DNA of 64,000 nucleotides from CAIWHR01 sp963724975 (GTDB lineage Bacteria > Pseudomonadota > Gammaproteobacteria > Burkholderiales > Casimicrobiaceae). This document shows positions 1 to 8,925 of the stretch, one piece after another. The stretch's first letter is position 1; each line of letters opens with the position of its first letter. Both the position numbers and the translations under genes were made by a program. Under the pieces are notes generated by a model. It was not told where the DNA came from. It searched no databases and worked only from the letters and a program-made list of their open reading frames with translations. The DNA lies in NCBI GenBank assembly GCA_963724975.1, contig CAVRXB010000002.1, positions 1 through 64,000 on the forward strand, written 5' to 3'.

Positions 1-354
1 GATCTCAGCCTGCGCGATCTGGCGACGGATTTCTTCCGGCGTATAGGTCCGAAGCCCCAGCGTGCGCAGCCGGTTGTTGATCGCATTGAAATGCGGGCCG
101 TAGTTTTGCTGCTGCGCTGCGATGTAGCCGTTGGAATAGCGTTCGCCGATCAACACCATGATCTTGCGGTCCTTGATCGCCGCCCGGCACGGTGTCGACA
201 GCTGCTGCCGGATGCGTTCTTCCTTCGCCTGCTGCTCCTGCCGCTCGGAATCATCGGGCTGCGAGAACTTGAACCCCTGTTGCTGGGCAAGCGCCGGCCC
301 GCACGCGACGAGCGTGAGCAGTACAAGCGTCGGAATGAGGTGCTGCGACGGCAT
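1..354 (-). CDS. Exported protein of unknown function, C-terminus cut by window edge
   Basis: The 118 codons visible begin with a hydrophobic segment and a signal-peptidase-like site (residues 1 to about 24, ending ALAQQQ). A charged Q/E/R-rich stretch follows, and the frame stays open to the left edge, so the C-terminus is missing. Visible text includes CRAAIKDRKIMVLIGE and TYTPEEIRRQIAQAE. I do not recognise the family; a periplasmic location is inferred from the signal peptide. ATG at 354 was chosen because the signal peptide starts there. It is divergent from the crystallin-fold gene. Confidence 0.6.
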   Translation of the reverse strand, partial: MPSQHLIPTLVLLTLVACGPALAQQQGFKFSQPDDSERQEQQAKEERIRQQLSTPCRAAIKDRKIMVLIGERYSNGYIAAQQQNYGPHFNAINNRLRTLGLRTYTPEEIRRQIAQAEI

Positions 355-716
355 GAGAGTAATCGGCGTCGGAAAAGTGGGAGAATCTCGTTGGAGAGGG
401 AGGTTAGCCTAATGAGGGGCGGAAATCCATATGGAATATTCGTTATTCCGGCAAAGCGTGTTGCAGCACTGGCGCACTCTGTGGTCGACAAAGGTGCGCG
501 CGCGTCCCGCCACGCCCCATCGGCGGGCGTTAGGCGCCAAAGCCGCGTAATGTGAGCTTTCGAGCGTCATTTCAGATTATTACGACTTCGAGTCGCTGCC
601 GGATGCATAGGAGGCGCCACTTGCGGCGACGTGGTACTGCGTCAACGCGGCGAACGGGCCGTGCGTTGTTGAGGTCGGACCTGCAGGCGATCGAACGTTT
701 CGAAAACGGAGGACCC
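355..716. other. Divergent intergenic region
   Basis: These 362 bases separate two divergent secreted-protein genes and should carry both promoters. A short imperfect hairpin (GGAATA at 433-438 with TATTCC at 444-449) is visible. No convincing coding frame is seen. A Shine-Dalgarno GGAGGA lies just before the ATG at 717. Confidence 0.5.
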
Positions 717-1517
717 ATGAAAAGATCAACCGCCGTCGCCCTTGGCTTGGTGGCCGTTCTCGCTGCCGGACAAGCGTACGCGCAAGTGACGCTCTACGAA
801 CAGGACGCTTTCCGTGGGCGCAGCTTCATCGCTAACGGCCAAATCGACAATCTCGCCGGCACCGGATTCAACGATCGCGCGTCGTCGGCGATCGTTGACC
901 AAGGCCAGTGGGAGGTCTGCGAAGATGCCTATTTCCGCGGCCGCTGCATTGTCCTTCGGCCGGGCCAGTACGCCTCGCTCGGAGCGATGGGCCTCAACAA
1001 CGCGGTCTCGTCGATGCGTCGCGTGCATGGGAGGCCGGAGTATGTGTACGCGCCGCCGCCCGCGACGCCCGCTCCGTATCCGTACTATCCGCATCATGGC
1101 GAGCGCATCTACACCGCGAATGTCGTTGCCGTGCGCGCGGTTGTCGGGCCGCCCGAGCAACGTTGCTGGGTCGAGCAGCAGCAGGTCAGCACGGGTGGCG
1201 GCCCCAATGTGCCGGGTGCCATCGTCGGCGGCATTCTGGGCGGTGTACTCGGGCACCAGATCGGCAGCGGGCGCGGCAATGACGTCGCGACAGCGGTCGG
1301 CGCGGTGGCCGGCGCCGCCGTCGGCTCCAACGTCAATCGCGGCGGCGGACAGGTCGTCACCCAGAACGTGCAGCGTTGCGCCACCGTTCCCGGCTCGGCG
1401 CAGCCGAACTACTGGGACGTGACGTATGTGTTCCGCGGCGTCACGCATCGCGCGCAGCTCGCGTTTGCGCCGGGTCCAACGATCACGGTGAACGGACGCG
1501 GCGAGCCGCGCGTCTAG
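717..1517 (+). CDS. Secreted beta/gamma-crystallin-fold and glycine-zipper protein
   Basis: A 266-residue precursor. A signal peptide (residues 1-22, cut after AYA) is followed by one beta/gamma-crystallin-like Greek-key module (about 24-103; VTLYEQDAFRGRSF and WEVCEDAYFRGRCIVL). A Pro/Tyr-rich linker leads to a glycine-zipper 2TM segment around residue 175 (GGILGGVLGHQIGSGRG) and a C-terminal beta domain ending TITVNGRGEP. The family is usually envelope associated; the function is unknown. ATG 717 has a GGAGGA ribosome site and starts the signal peptide, so the longer upstream frame is rejected. Its stop shares a CTAG tetramer with the convergent kinase. A paralogue lies at 60956-61733. Confidence 0.85.
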   Translation: MKRSTAVALGLVAVLAAGQAYAQVTLYEQDAFRGRSFIANGQIDNLAGTGFNDRASSAIVDQGQWEVCEDAYFRGRCIVLRPGQYASLGAMGLNNAVSSMRRVHGRPEYVYAPPPATPAPYPYYPHHGERIYTANVVAVRAVVGPPEQRCWVEQQQVSTGGGPNVPGAIVGGILGGVLGHQIGSGRGNDVATAVGAVAGAAVGSNVNRGGGQVVTQNVQRCATVPGSAQPNYWDVTYVFRGVTHRAQLAFAPGPTITVNGRGEPRV

Positions 1518-2929
1518 TCGCCGTCGTGATCGACGTCGCGCAGGAACGACCGGCGATCCTGCGTCCCCATGTGGCCGGCGACGAGCTGCAGGAATTCGTC
1601 GCGCGTGCGCGCCTGCTCGGCGGCTTTCCGTGCGACGAGCTTGGCGATCGGCCCGAGATAGACGGTAAGCCGCTGCGTCGTTTGCTCGATGAAGGGCGCT
1701 TCCAGCGGTTGCGTCGAAAGCGGCGGACGCTGCGCTCCCGTACCTCCGGCCGGCGACGAGGAAGACGCGCGGTAGCTGCCGCTCGAGCCTTTCGCCCCGT
1801 GCGGACCGGTCGCCGAGCCGCCGCGTCCCAAAGTGTCGATCGCCGGTGCGATATCGGCAAACCGCCTGCGCTCCTCGCGATCGCTGATGCTCGTGGCGAG
1901 CATCGCATAGAGTTGGCCGATGTCGTGCGCGTGCGACGAAGCGTTGCGCACCAGTACTTTCGCCACCGGACCCACAAAGCGCGCGAGGTCCCGCTCGACC
2001 GTCGCGAGCGTCGCATCGTCCCATGAAGGCAACTGCGCCGGCACATGATCCCCGACCGTGAGGTTGAGGAGCGTCAGGTCGGGAGCCGACACATCGACAC
2101 CCGGCGATTGTGCGGCAACGCTGCGCAATGCAGCGTGGAAGTCGCGCGCGCTCTGGAAGCGCCGGTCCGGCTCCTTCGTCAGCGCGGTCATGACCACTGA
2201 GTCGATGCCCGCGGGCAATGTTTGCGTCGCGACGGCGGTCGGCGGACGCGGCGCTTCATTGCAAATCCGGTAGGCGATCATCTCGGGCGAGCCGGTGAAG
2301 GGCCGCTCGCCGACCAGCAGCTCGTAGAGAATGACGCCGGCGCTGAAGAGGTCGGAGCGGTGGTCGCTCGCGAGGCCCTGGCATTGCTCCGGCGACATGT
2401 ACGACGGCGTTCCCAGCACCATACCGGTCTGCGTGAGGCTCGCGGCGTCGATGCGTGCGATGCCGAAATCGGCGACCTTCACCTGGCCGCCTGGCGTGAG
2501 GATCACGTTCGCAGGCTTGATGTCGCGGTGGATCACGCCCCGCTCATGCGCGACGTCGAGGGCCAGCAAGAGTTGCGACAGGATGGCGACCACGTGCGGG
2601 AAATCGAAGCGTGTCTTGCGGTCGAGGTGTGCACGTAGCCCGGTTCCTTCAATGTATTCCATCGCGATGAAGGCGACGTTTTCATCCTCGCCGTACTCGT
2701 AGATGCCAACGATGTTGGGATGGTGCAGCCGGCCGGCAGCCCGCGCTTCGTTCTTGAAGCGAGCGATGAATTGGGCCGTGAGCTCGGGATCGACGAGGTC
2801 CATGCGCACCGTCTTGATCGCGACCGTGCGCTCGATATTCGGGTCGAACGCCTTGTAGACGACGCCCATCGCGCCCTTGCCGAGGACACTCAGGATTTCG
2901 TATTTGCCGAGTTTGTTGGGTTCGCTCAT
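1514..2929 (-). CDS. Ser/Thr protein kinase (Hanks type)
   Basis: A 471-residue kinase. The catalytic domain spans about 10-270: Gly loop GKGAMGVVYK 17-26, ATP-binding Lys39 in VAIK, catalytic loop HRDIKPAN 134-141 with Asp136, DFG 154-156, and SPE near 179. All key residues are present, so it is probably active. No transmembrane segment is seen. The C-terminal 200 residues are low in recognisable motifs. It starts 23 bases after the heme-sensor gene, so the two are likely cotranscribed and functionally linked. The substrate is unknown. Confidence 0.93.
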   Translation of the reverse strand: MSEPNKLGKYEILSVLGKGAMGVVYKAFDPNIERTVAIKTVRMDLVDPELTAQFIARFKNEARAAGRLHHPNIVGIYEYGEDENVAFIAMEYIEGTGLRAHLDRKTRFDFPHVVAILSQLLLALDVAHERGVIHRDIKPANVILTPGGQVKVADFGIARIDAASLTQTGMVLGTPSYMSPEQCQGLASDHRSDLFSAGVILYELLVGERPFTGSPEMIAYRICNEAPRPPTAVATQTLPAGIDSVVMTALTKEPDRRFQSARDFHAALRSVAAQSPGVDVSAPDLTLLNLTVGDHVPAQLPSWDDATLATVERDLARFVGPVAKVLVRNASSHAHDIGQLYAMLATSISDREERRRFADIAPAIDTLGRGGSATGPHGAKGSSGSYRASSSSPAGGTGAQRPPLSTQPLEAPFIEQTTQRLTVYLGPIAKLVARKAAEQARTRDEFLQLVAGHMGTQDRRSFLRDVDHDGD

Positions 2930-2952
2930 CGCTTCGCGCTTGCAATCCGGAC

Positions 2953-3825
2953 TCAGTTGTCGAGCATCTTCAGCGCCTGGACGAGACTCGTTCTCATCCG
3001 GCCGAGCGCATGCGTCAGCGTGCCGATCTCGTCGCTGCTGCGCGAGCGGAAATCGCCGGACTCGAGGTTGCCGAGGCTGACGGCATCGGCAATGGCCGCA
3101 AGACGCGTGACGCGGCGGATCACCATCGTGTAGAGCATGGCGTTCAGCAACACGACGGTAACGGCGAATATGACCGCGAGCGAGATCAGAAACGTGCGCA
3201 GCGCGTGATTGGCGCGTTCAACGGGCACCGTCATTGCCACCGATACGACCTGGGCGCCGATGATCTCGTTCATTTTCCACCCGAAGCCGTTGGCGCTGCC
3301 ATAGACGTCGAGCATCGACTTGGGTGCCACGTCGACGGTGCTGTGGCATTCGAGGCAAGCCCCACTCTTGATCTGGATGGGTCGCGCCAGGTAAAGCGTG
3401 CGTCCGGTTGGCGTATCGCGCTCGCCTACGATTTCGGTAGTCGCGGGCGTGTTGCGGAACGTCTGGACGACGTCGGCCTCCCAATCGCTCGCGCGATCGC
3501 GGGGATTGGTCGGATTGAGCGTGGCTTCCTTGTAGGTGTAGTCGCTGTAGGTCTTGTGCATGTCGTTGAACTGCTCGGTTGCGGCATAGGCAGGCACCGA
3601 CTGCGGCAGGAACTCCGTCTTGAGCTGCTCGGCGAGCAGCGGCTTCACTTGCGTATTCGTATAAGTACGCGACGCCAGCGCGGCTTCCATCATCAGCCGC
3701 GCGTGCTGCAAAACCTCGTCGCGCGCGCTCTCCATGAGCATCCTCTTCGACACGTAGCCGGCGGCCACGAAGCCGACGACGAAGACGCCGAGCAGCACGA
3801 GATTGAATTTCCATATGAGCTTCAT
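2953..3825 (-). CDS. Membrane heme sensor, DUF3365/Tll0287-like with HAMP
   Basis: 290 residues. TM helix 7-24, then a periplasmic Tll0287/DUF3365-type domain with one c-type heme motif CLECH (157-161), TM helix 211-233, and a HAMP domain (about 234-285) that ends the protein. The family is thought to sense redox state or ligands through heme. There is no output domain after HAMP, so signalling must pass to a partner; the Ser/Thr kinase directly downstream is the obvious candidate (inference). First gene of the pair, divergent from the TctC operon. Confidence 0.88.
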   Translation of the reverse strand: MKLIWKFNLVLLGVFVVGFVAAGYVSKRMLMESARDEVLQHARLMMEAALASRTYTNTQVKPLLAEQLKTEFLPQSVPAYAATEQFNDMHKTYSDYTYKEATLNPTNPRDRASDWEADVVQTFRNTPATTEIVGERDTPTGRTLYLARPIQIKSGACLECHSTVDVAPKSMLDVYGSANGFGWKMNEIIGAQVVSVAMTVPVERANHALRTFLISLAVIFAVTVVLLNAMLYTMVIRRVTRLAAIADAVSLGNLESGDFRSRSSDEIGTLTHALGRMRTSLVQALKMLDN

Positions 3826-3977
3826 GACGCTATCCGCTTCCGATTCAGATGCAGGATTCTACTCGCCGTGCCGGATCGGGTCTGCGGAATATTCGGCAAG
3901 CCCCACCCATGGGGTAGCGTCTATGCCAAAATAGTCTTAATCGCATAGTGGAAAAGACGGCCGTGGCGGACCCCGAT

Positions 3978-4970
3978 ATGTTAGCTGCCCTGCGCCTGCT
4001 GACGTGCGGATTCCGTTTCGCGTTGCTGGCCGCACCGTTGGCCGCCACCGGGTTCCAGGCGATCGCCCAGGAGGCCTATCCCAGCCGTCCTGTAAAGATC
4101 ATTGCGCCACAGGCGCCGGGGGGCGGCGTCGATCTGGTGGCGAGGATCATCGCCGAGCGGCTGGGGCGCGCGCTGGGCGCGACCTTCGTTGTCGAGAACC
4201 AGGCAGGCGCCGGCGGAGCGATCGCGGCACAGACGGTGGCGCGCGCGCACGCCGACGGCTACACGCTGATGATCGGATACGTCGCTACCCACGGTACGAA
4301 TCCGGCGGTAAAAAAGAACATCTATGATCCGGTGCGCGATTTCACGCCGATCGCGATGCTTGGCGGCACGCCGAACGTGCTCGTGGTTTCGCGCGCCGTG
4401 CCGGTCGCAACACTGAAGGAATTCGTCGCGTATGCCAAGGCGAATCCGCGCAACGCCGACTACGGCACCTCCGGTGTCGGCACGCTCAACCATCTCGTGA
4501 TGGAGCAGTTCAAGCACGCCTCCGGCGTACCGAGCATGGCCGTCCCCTATCGAAGCATCGGACAGGCGTTCACCGATTCGATGGGCGGACAGATCCAGGT
4601 GATCTTTCCCGGGCTCGCCGCCGCGTTGCCCCACATTCGCTCGGGCGCGTTCAAGCCGCTTGCCGTCACCGGCGACAAGCGAAATCCGCTCGTCCCCGAC
4701 GTCCCGACATTCAAGGAGTCCGGCTACGAGGGATTCGACGGCGTTACCTGGTACGGCATCGTCGGTCCGGCCAACATGCCCGAGCCGATCACCCGCAAGC
4801 TGAGCTTGGAGATCAACAAGATACTCGCCACGCAAGAGCTGCGCGACACGTTCGCCGCACAGGCACTCACGGTAATGCAGATGACGCCCTCGCAGTTTGG
4901 CAAGTACATTGCCGATGAGGTCGTGCATTGGAGGGCCGTTGCGCGCGCGAGCAGGATCGAGCCCGACTGA
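3978..4970 (+). CDS. TctC/Bug-family tripartite tricarboxylate transporter receptor
   Basis: About 330 residues with an N-terminal signal peptide ending near AIAQEAYPSRPV and the family hallmarks PGGGVDLVARI, VVENQAGAGG and GTLNHL. These periplasmic receptors bind small carboxylates. No TctA/TctB membrane subunits are encoded nearby, as is common for Bug proteins. ATG 3978 is preferred; GTG 3948 is an in-frame alternative without a good ribosome site. It is the first gene of a tight operon with MmgE/PrpD, SDR and MetE-like genes, so its ligand is probably that pathway's substrate. Confidence 0.9.
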   Translation: MLAALRLLTCGFRFALLAAPLAATGFQAIAQEAYPSRPVKIIAPQAPGGGVDLVARIIAERLGRALGATFVVENQAGAGGAIAAQTVARAHADGYTLMIGYVATHGTNPAVKKNIYDPVRDFTPIAMLGGTPNVLVVSRAVPVATLKEFVAYAKANPRNADYGTSGVGTLNHLVMEQFKHASGVPSMAVPYRSIGQAFTDSMGGQIQVIFPGLAAALPHIRSGAFKPLAVTGDKRNPLVPDVPTFKESGYEGFDGVTWYGIVGPANMPEPITRKLSLEINKILATQELRDTFAAQALTVMQMTPSQFGKYIADEVVHWRAVARASRIEPD

Positions 4971-4980
4971 GACTCCTGCC

Positions 4981-6348
4981 TTGACGCTCCCGAAAATCTC
5001 CGTTTCGGAGCAGCTGATGGCAGCGTTCGCCAGCGCGCCGCCAGCGCTGTCCGCCGCAGTGACCGCGATGTGCGATTCGCTGCTGATGGACGTCGCGGGT
5101 CTTTGCGTAGCCGCGCGCAACGCCGACTATATGCAAGCGGCGCTCGGCGCGACCGGCGACCCGGGTACGTGCACGCTGATCGGACATGCGGGTGGCTTCG
5201 ACGTGACCACCGCGGCACTTTGCAACGGGATCGCTGCGCACGGCGAGGACTTCGACGACACATTCGAAGGCGGCCCGGTGCACGCGGGAGCGGTGATCGT
5301 TCCGGCCCTTTTGGCCACTGCCGAACGGCACGCGCTCGCCGGCCGCGACGTCGCGCGTGGGATCGCCATCGGCTGCGAAGTGATGTGCCGGTTGTGCCTC
5401 ATCGCGCCGACTCGCGTGCACGAGGCGGGATTTCATCCCACTGGCGTGTTCGGTGCGCTGGGGGCCGCGGCCGGCGTCGCCTGCGCGCTCGCGCTCGAAC
5501 CCGCTCAGTGCGTCGACTCACTCGGCATCGCCGGCAGCATGGCGTCGGGCATTATCGAGTACCTTGCCGAAGGCGCCTCCACCAAGCGCATGCACGCGGG
5601 ATGGGCAGCGCAAGCCGGCTACCGCGCGGCGCGCCTGGCGCAGGCAGGTTTCAGCGGGCCGCGCACGGTGCTCGACGGCGAGCATGGCTTTTTCCACGCC
5701 TTCGCGAACAGTGACGATTGCGACTTCACCGCGATGCTGGACGGCGTCGGCAAGGAGTGGCTTTGTGCCGATATTGCGTTCAAACCGTATGCCTGCGGCA
5801 CGATGGCCCATCCCTATATCGACTGCGCGCGTAAACTCGTTTCCGAAGGCGTGCAGCCCGAGGCGGTCGAGGCGATTGAGTGCAAGACGGCCGCGGCGAT
5901 CGTGCACCGGTTGTGGGAACCGCTCGCCGCCAAGCAGCATCCCGTCAATGGATACGCCGCGAAGTTCAGCATTCCCTACGCGATCGCAGTCGCCATGCTG
6001 CGCGGCGACGCCGGGCTCGTCGACTACGCCGCTGGGGTTGTGGACGATCCGAACGTGCGCACGCTGGCCTCGAAGGTTCGATACGTGATCGATCCCGCGA
6101 ATCCGTATCCGCGGCAATTCACGGGTCACGTTCGCGTTACGCTCCGCAACGGCGACGTTCGCGAAGCCAGCCAGGACCATTTTCGGGGCGGCCGCGAAGA
6201 GCCGCTGTCGGTCGAGGCACTTACGACCAAGTTCGTCGCCAATTGCCTCTATGGCGGCTGGGATCGGGATCGGGCCAGCCGGGCGTTGTCCGCTTTGCGT
6301 GCGGTGCAGACCGCGTCGCGCATCGATCTCGACGCGTTGCGAGGCTGA
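4981..6348 (+). CDS. MmgE/PrpD family protein
   Basis: About 455 residues of the MmgE/PrpD fold, the family of 2-methylcitrate dehydratase, cis-aconitate decarboxylase and iminodisuccinate epimerase. Typical segments are CNGIAAHGEDFDDTF, HPTGVFGALGAAAG and KPYACGTMAHPYID. The start is TTG 4981, ten bases after the receptor stop, with ATG 5017 as alternative. The next gene starts immediately after its stop. The substrate cannot be read from sequence; isomerisation, dehydration or epimerisation of a carboxylic acid brought in by the TctC protein is inferred. Confidence 0.88.
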   Translation: MTLPKISVSEQLMAAFASAPPALSAAVTAMCDSLLMDVAGLCVAARNADYMQAALGATGDPGTCTLIGHAGGFDVTTAALCNGIAAHGEDFDDTFEGGPVHAGAVIVPALLATAERHALAGRDVARGIAIGCEVMCRLCLIAPTRVHEAGFHPTGVFGALGAAAGVACALALEPAQCVDSLGIAGSMASGIIEYLAEGASTKRMHAGWAAQAGYRAARLAQAGFSGPRTVLDGEHGFFHAFANSDDCDFTAMLDGVGKEWLCADIAFKPYACGTMAHPYIDCARKLVSEGVQPEAVEAIECKTAAAIVHRLWEPLAAKQHPVNGYAAKFSIPYAIAVAMLRGDAGLVDYAAGVVDDPNVRTLASKVRYVIDPANPYPRQFTGHVRVTLRNGDVREASQDHFRGGREEPLSVEALTTKFVANCLYGGWDRDRASRALSALRAVQTASRIDLDALRG

Positions 6349-7110
6349 ATGGATATCGGATTGCTCAACGGCAAGGTTGCGCTCGTCACGGGCGCGGGAC
6401 GCAACATCGGACGGGCCATCGCGCTGGCGTTGGCCGATGAGGGCGCCAAAGTCGTCGTCAACGTGCGCGCGAGCCGCGACGAGGGTGAGGCGGTGGCAAA
6501 CGAGATCGTCGCACGCGGTGGCGAAGCGCTCCTGGTCCTGGCGGACATCACGCAGCGCACGGAAGTCGACGCGATGATCGACTCGGTGTCGCAGCGATTC
6601 GGCGTGCTCGACATTCTTGTGAACAACGCGGCGATCCGGCAGGAAATGGCTTTCGCCGACATGCCCGTCGCGGCGTGGAAAGCCACGCTGGACGTCTGCA
6701 TCGACGGCGCGTTTAACTGCACGCAGGCGGCGCTACCGCTGCTCAGGAAAAGCAAGGGTGGCAGCATCATCCAGATCGGCGGGATGACCGCGTATACGGG
6801 TGCCGCGCGACGCGCCCATGTGGTGACCGCGAAGGCGGCGCTGGGCGGCTTCACGCGCGCGCTGGCGCATGAGTTGGCTGAATTTGGAATTACGGTGAAT
6901 TGCGTCGCACCCGGCATGATGGACACCGTGCGCAATGCCGCGAGCGCGTCGGCCAACCCCGCGCATCACGCGAGCCACCCTACGGTGCTCGGGCGGCGCG
7001 GCCAGCCCGATGAAGTCGCGAGCGCCGTGGTCTGGCTCGCAGGCTCGGGCAGCCGTTATGTGACCGGACAGACATTGCACATCAACGGCGGCGCCTACAT
7101 GAGCGGCTGA
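6349..7110 (+). CDS. SDR-fold protein lacking the usual catalytic Ser and Tyr
   Basis: 253 residues with a Rossmann nucleotide site (TGAGRNIGRAIAL, 14-26), NNAA at 92-95, Lys162 and the C-terminal SDR segment VTGQTLHINGG. In the classical Ser-Tyr-Lys triad Tyr should sit at 158, where Val is found (AHVVTAK), and the Ser position 145 is Gly. It may use another chemistry or be a binding protein. ATG immediately follows the PrpD stop, so it is translationally coupled. Confidence 0.85.
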   Translation: MDIGLLNGKVALVTGAGRNIGRAIALALADEGAKVVVNVRASRDEGEAVANEIVARGGEALLVLADITQRTEVDAMIDSVSQRFGVLDILVNNAAIRQEMAFADMPVAAWKATLDVCIDGAFNCTQAALPLLRKSKGGSIIQIGGMTAYTGAARRAHVVTAKAALGGFTRALAHELAEFGITVNCVAPGMMDTVRNAASASANPAHHASHPTVLGRRGQPDEVASAVVWLAGSGSRYVTGQTLHINGGAYMSG

Positions 7111-7171
7111 AACGAACGCCGAGTAGAATTCGCCGATTCCTGACCGCGATTCCGATGTCGAGAGGGGAGTC

Positions 7172-8320
7172 ATGAAGCGAAGCACCGATCGATTTCTCAC
7201 GACGCATACGGGCAGCCTGCCGCGGCCGGACGATCTCATCCGGATGATGTACGCGAAGGAGGAGGGCGTGCCCGTCGACGCCCCCGCGCTCGCGCAGCGT
7301 GTCGCCCTAGCGGTCGAGGAAGTCGTGCGGAAGCAGGCCGACGCGGGAGTCGACGTCGTCAACGACGGCGAGATGAGCAAGCCGAGTTATGCCACGTACA
7401 TCAAGGATCGGCTGAGCGGATTCGGCGGCACCGGCAACACGTTCGTCTATCAGGACCTCGTCGCGTTTCCCAATCTCGCGAAGCGCGTGTTCGGCGACCC
7501 GGGACGCTCGCGGCGGAAAACGCCGGCTTGCAACGCGCCGATCGGCGTGGGCGATCCCGGCGCTGCGCAGGCGGACGTCGATCACCTGAAGTCGGCATTC
7601 GCGAAGGCAAAGGCGCAGGAGATGTTCATGACCGCTGCGTCGCCCGGCGTTGTATCGCTCTTCTTTCGCAACGAGCATTATCCGAGCGAGGAAGCGTACC
7701 TCTTCGCGATTGCCGATGCGATGCGAAAGGAGTACGAGACGATCGCCAACGCCGGCATCGTGCTGCAGATCGACTGCCCCGATCTCGGCATGGGACGCCA
7801 TATCCAGCACGCCGATTTGAGCCTCGCCGAGTGGCGCAAGAAAGCGGAGCTCCACGTCGAGGCGATGAACCGCGCGGTGGCCAACATCGCGCCCCAGCAG
7901 CTGCGCATGCATCTCTGCTGGGGCAATTACGAAGGTCCGCACCACTGTGACGTGCCACTCGCCGACGTGATCGATATCGTGTTTCAGGGGCGGCCGAGTG
8001 CGATCGCGATCGAGGCTGCCAACCCTCGCCACGCACACGAGTGGGCGCTGTTCGAGAAGGTGAGGCTGCCCACGGACAAGATGCTGATCGTAGGCGTCAT
8101 CGAGTCGAAATCGAATTTCGTCGAGCATCCCGAGCTGATCGCGCAACGGCTTGGCCGTTACGCGAAGCTCGTCGGCCGCGAGAACGTGATGGCCGGCAGC
8201 GATTGCGGCTTCGGCACCTGGGTCGGTCAGGCGGCGGTCGACCCCGACGTCGTGTGGGCGAAGATGGCGGCGATGGCCGAGGGTGCGCGCATCGCGTCGC
8301 GGCAGTTTTGGGGGCATTGA
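7172..8320 (+). CDS. MetE-like (cobalamin-independent methionine synthase II family) protein
   Basis: 382 residues resembling the C-terminal catalytic half of MetE, a TIM barrel with a zinc site: TTHTGSLPRP at 10-19, DGEMSK, MHLCWGNYEGPHH and GSDCGFGTW. The MetE N-terminal half is absent. Stand-alone members include epoxyalkane:CoM transferase-type and many uncharacterised thiol or alkyl transferases. Its place in a catabolic-looking operon argues against a housekeeping methionine role. GAGAGGGGAG lies just upstream of ATG 7172. Its stop overlaps the next start by one base. Confidence 0.85.
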   Translation: MKRSTDRFLTTHTGSLPRPDDLIRMMYAKEEGVPVDAPALAQRVALAVEEVVRKQADAGVDVVNDGEMSKPSYATYIKDRLSGFGGTGNTFVYQDLVAFPNLAKRVFGDPGRSRRKTPACNAPIGVGDPGAAQADVDHLKSAFAKAKAQEMFMTAASPGVVSLFFRNEHYPSEEAYLFAIADAMRKEYETIANAGIVLQIDCPDLGMGRHIQHADLSLAEWRKKAELHVEAMNRAVANIAPQQLRMHLCWGNYEGPHHCDVPLADVIDIVFQGRPSAIAIEAANPRHAHEWALFEKVRLPTDKMLIVGVIESKSNFVEHPELIAQRLGRYAKLVGRENVMAGSDCGFGTWVGQAAVDPDVVWAKMAAMAEGARIASRQFWGH

Positions 8321-8895
8321 TGGGCAAAGGACGGCTCGAGGCATTCAGCGATGGCGTAATCGCCGTCATCATCACGATCATGGTGCTGGAAATGAAGGTG
8401 CCGCATGGTACCGACCTCGCATCGCTGTTGCCGCTGATTCCGGTCTTCCTGGCCTACGTGCTGAGCTTTGTCTTCCTGGGCATTTACTGGAACAATCATC
8501 ATCACATGCTGCATGCGGTCCAGCATGTCACGGGCGGCGGCTTGTGGGCCAACCTGCATCTGCTCTTCTGGCTGTCGCTGATCCCGTTCGTCACCGGATG
8601 GATGAGCGAAAACCATTTCGCACCGCTGCCGGTGGCAATCTATGGCGTCGTGCTTTTCATGTCCGGCGCCGCCTACTTCATCTTCGAGCGCATTCTCCTT
8701 CGCAGCCACGGGGCGAATTCGGATCTATCGCGCGCCCTTGGCGCGGAAATCAAGGAAATCGCGTCGGTGGTGATTTACGCCGTGGCGATTCCACTGGCGT
8801 TCTGGCAGCCGATGGCTTCATGCGCGCTCTATGTGCTGGTTGCCTTCATGTGGCTGGTCCCCGATCCACGGATCGAGCATCTTGTCGTGAAGTGA
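8320..8895 (+). CDS. TMEM175-like (DUF1211) membrane protein
   Basis: 191 residues with six predicted membrane segments. The diagnostic RLEAFSDGVIAVIITI (5-20) carries the FSD motif of the TMEM175/DUF1211 family, whose bacterial members conduct potassium. Only one six-helix repeat is present, as in other bacteria. ATG 8320 overlaps the preceding TGA, so it is coupled to the MetE-like gene. Why an ion channel closes this operon is not clear. Confidence 0.85.
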   Translation: MGKGRLEAFSDGVIAVIITIMVLEMKVPHGTDLASLLPLIPVFLAYVLSFVFLGIYWNNHHHMLHAVQHVTGGGLWANLHLLFWLSLIPFVTGWMSENHFAPLPVAIYGVVLFMSGAAYFIFERILLRSHGANSDLSRALGAEIKEIASVVIYAVAIPLAFWQPMASCALYVLVAFMWLVPDPRIEHLVVK

Positions 8896-8925
8896 CGGCG
8901 AACAAATGGGCGCCTGCGACGTCAA

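Noticed and set aside
726..2024. 432-codon minus-strand open frame
   Set aside because: It overlaps the crystallin-fold gene and the kinase 3' end; Arg/Ala/Gly-rich mirror composition.
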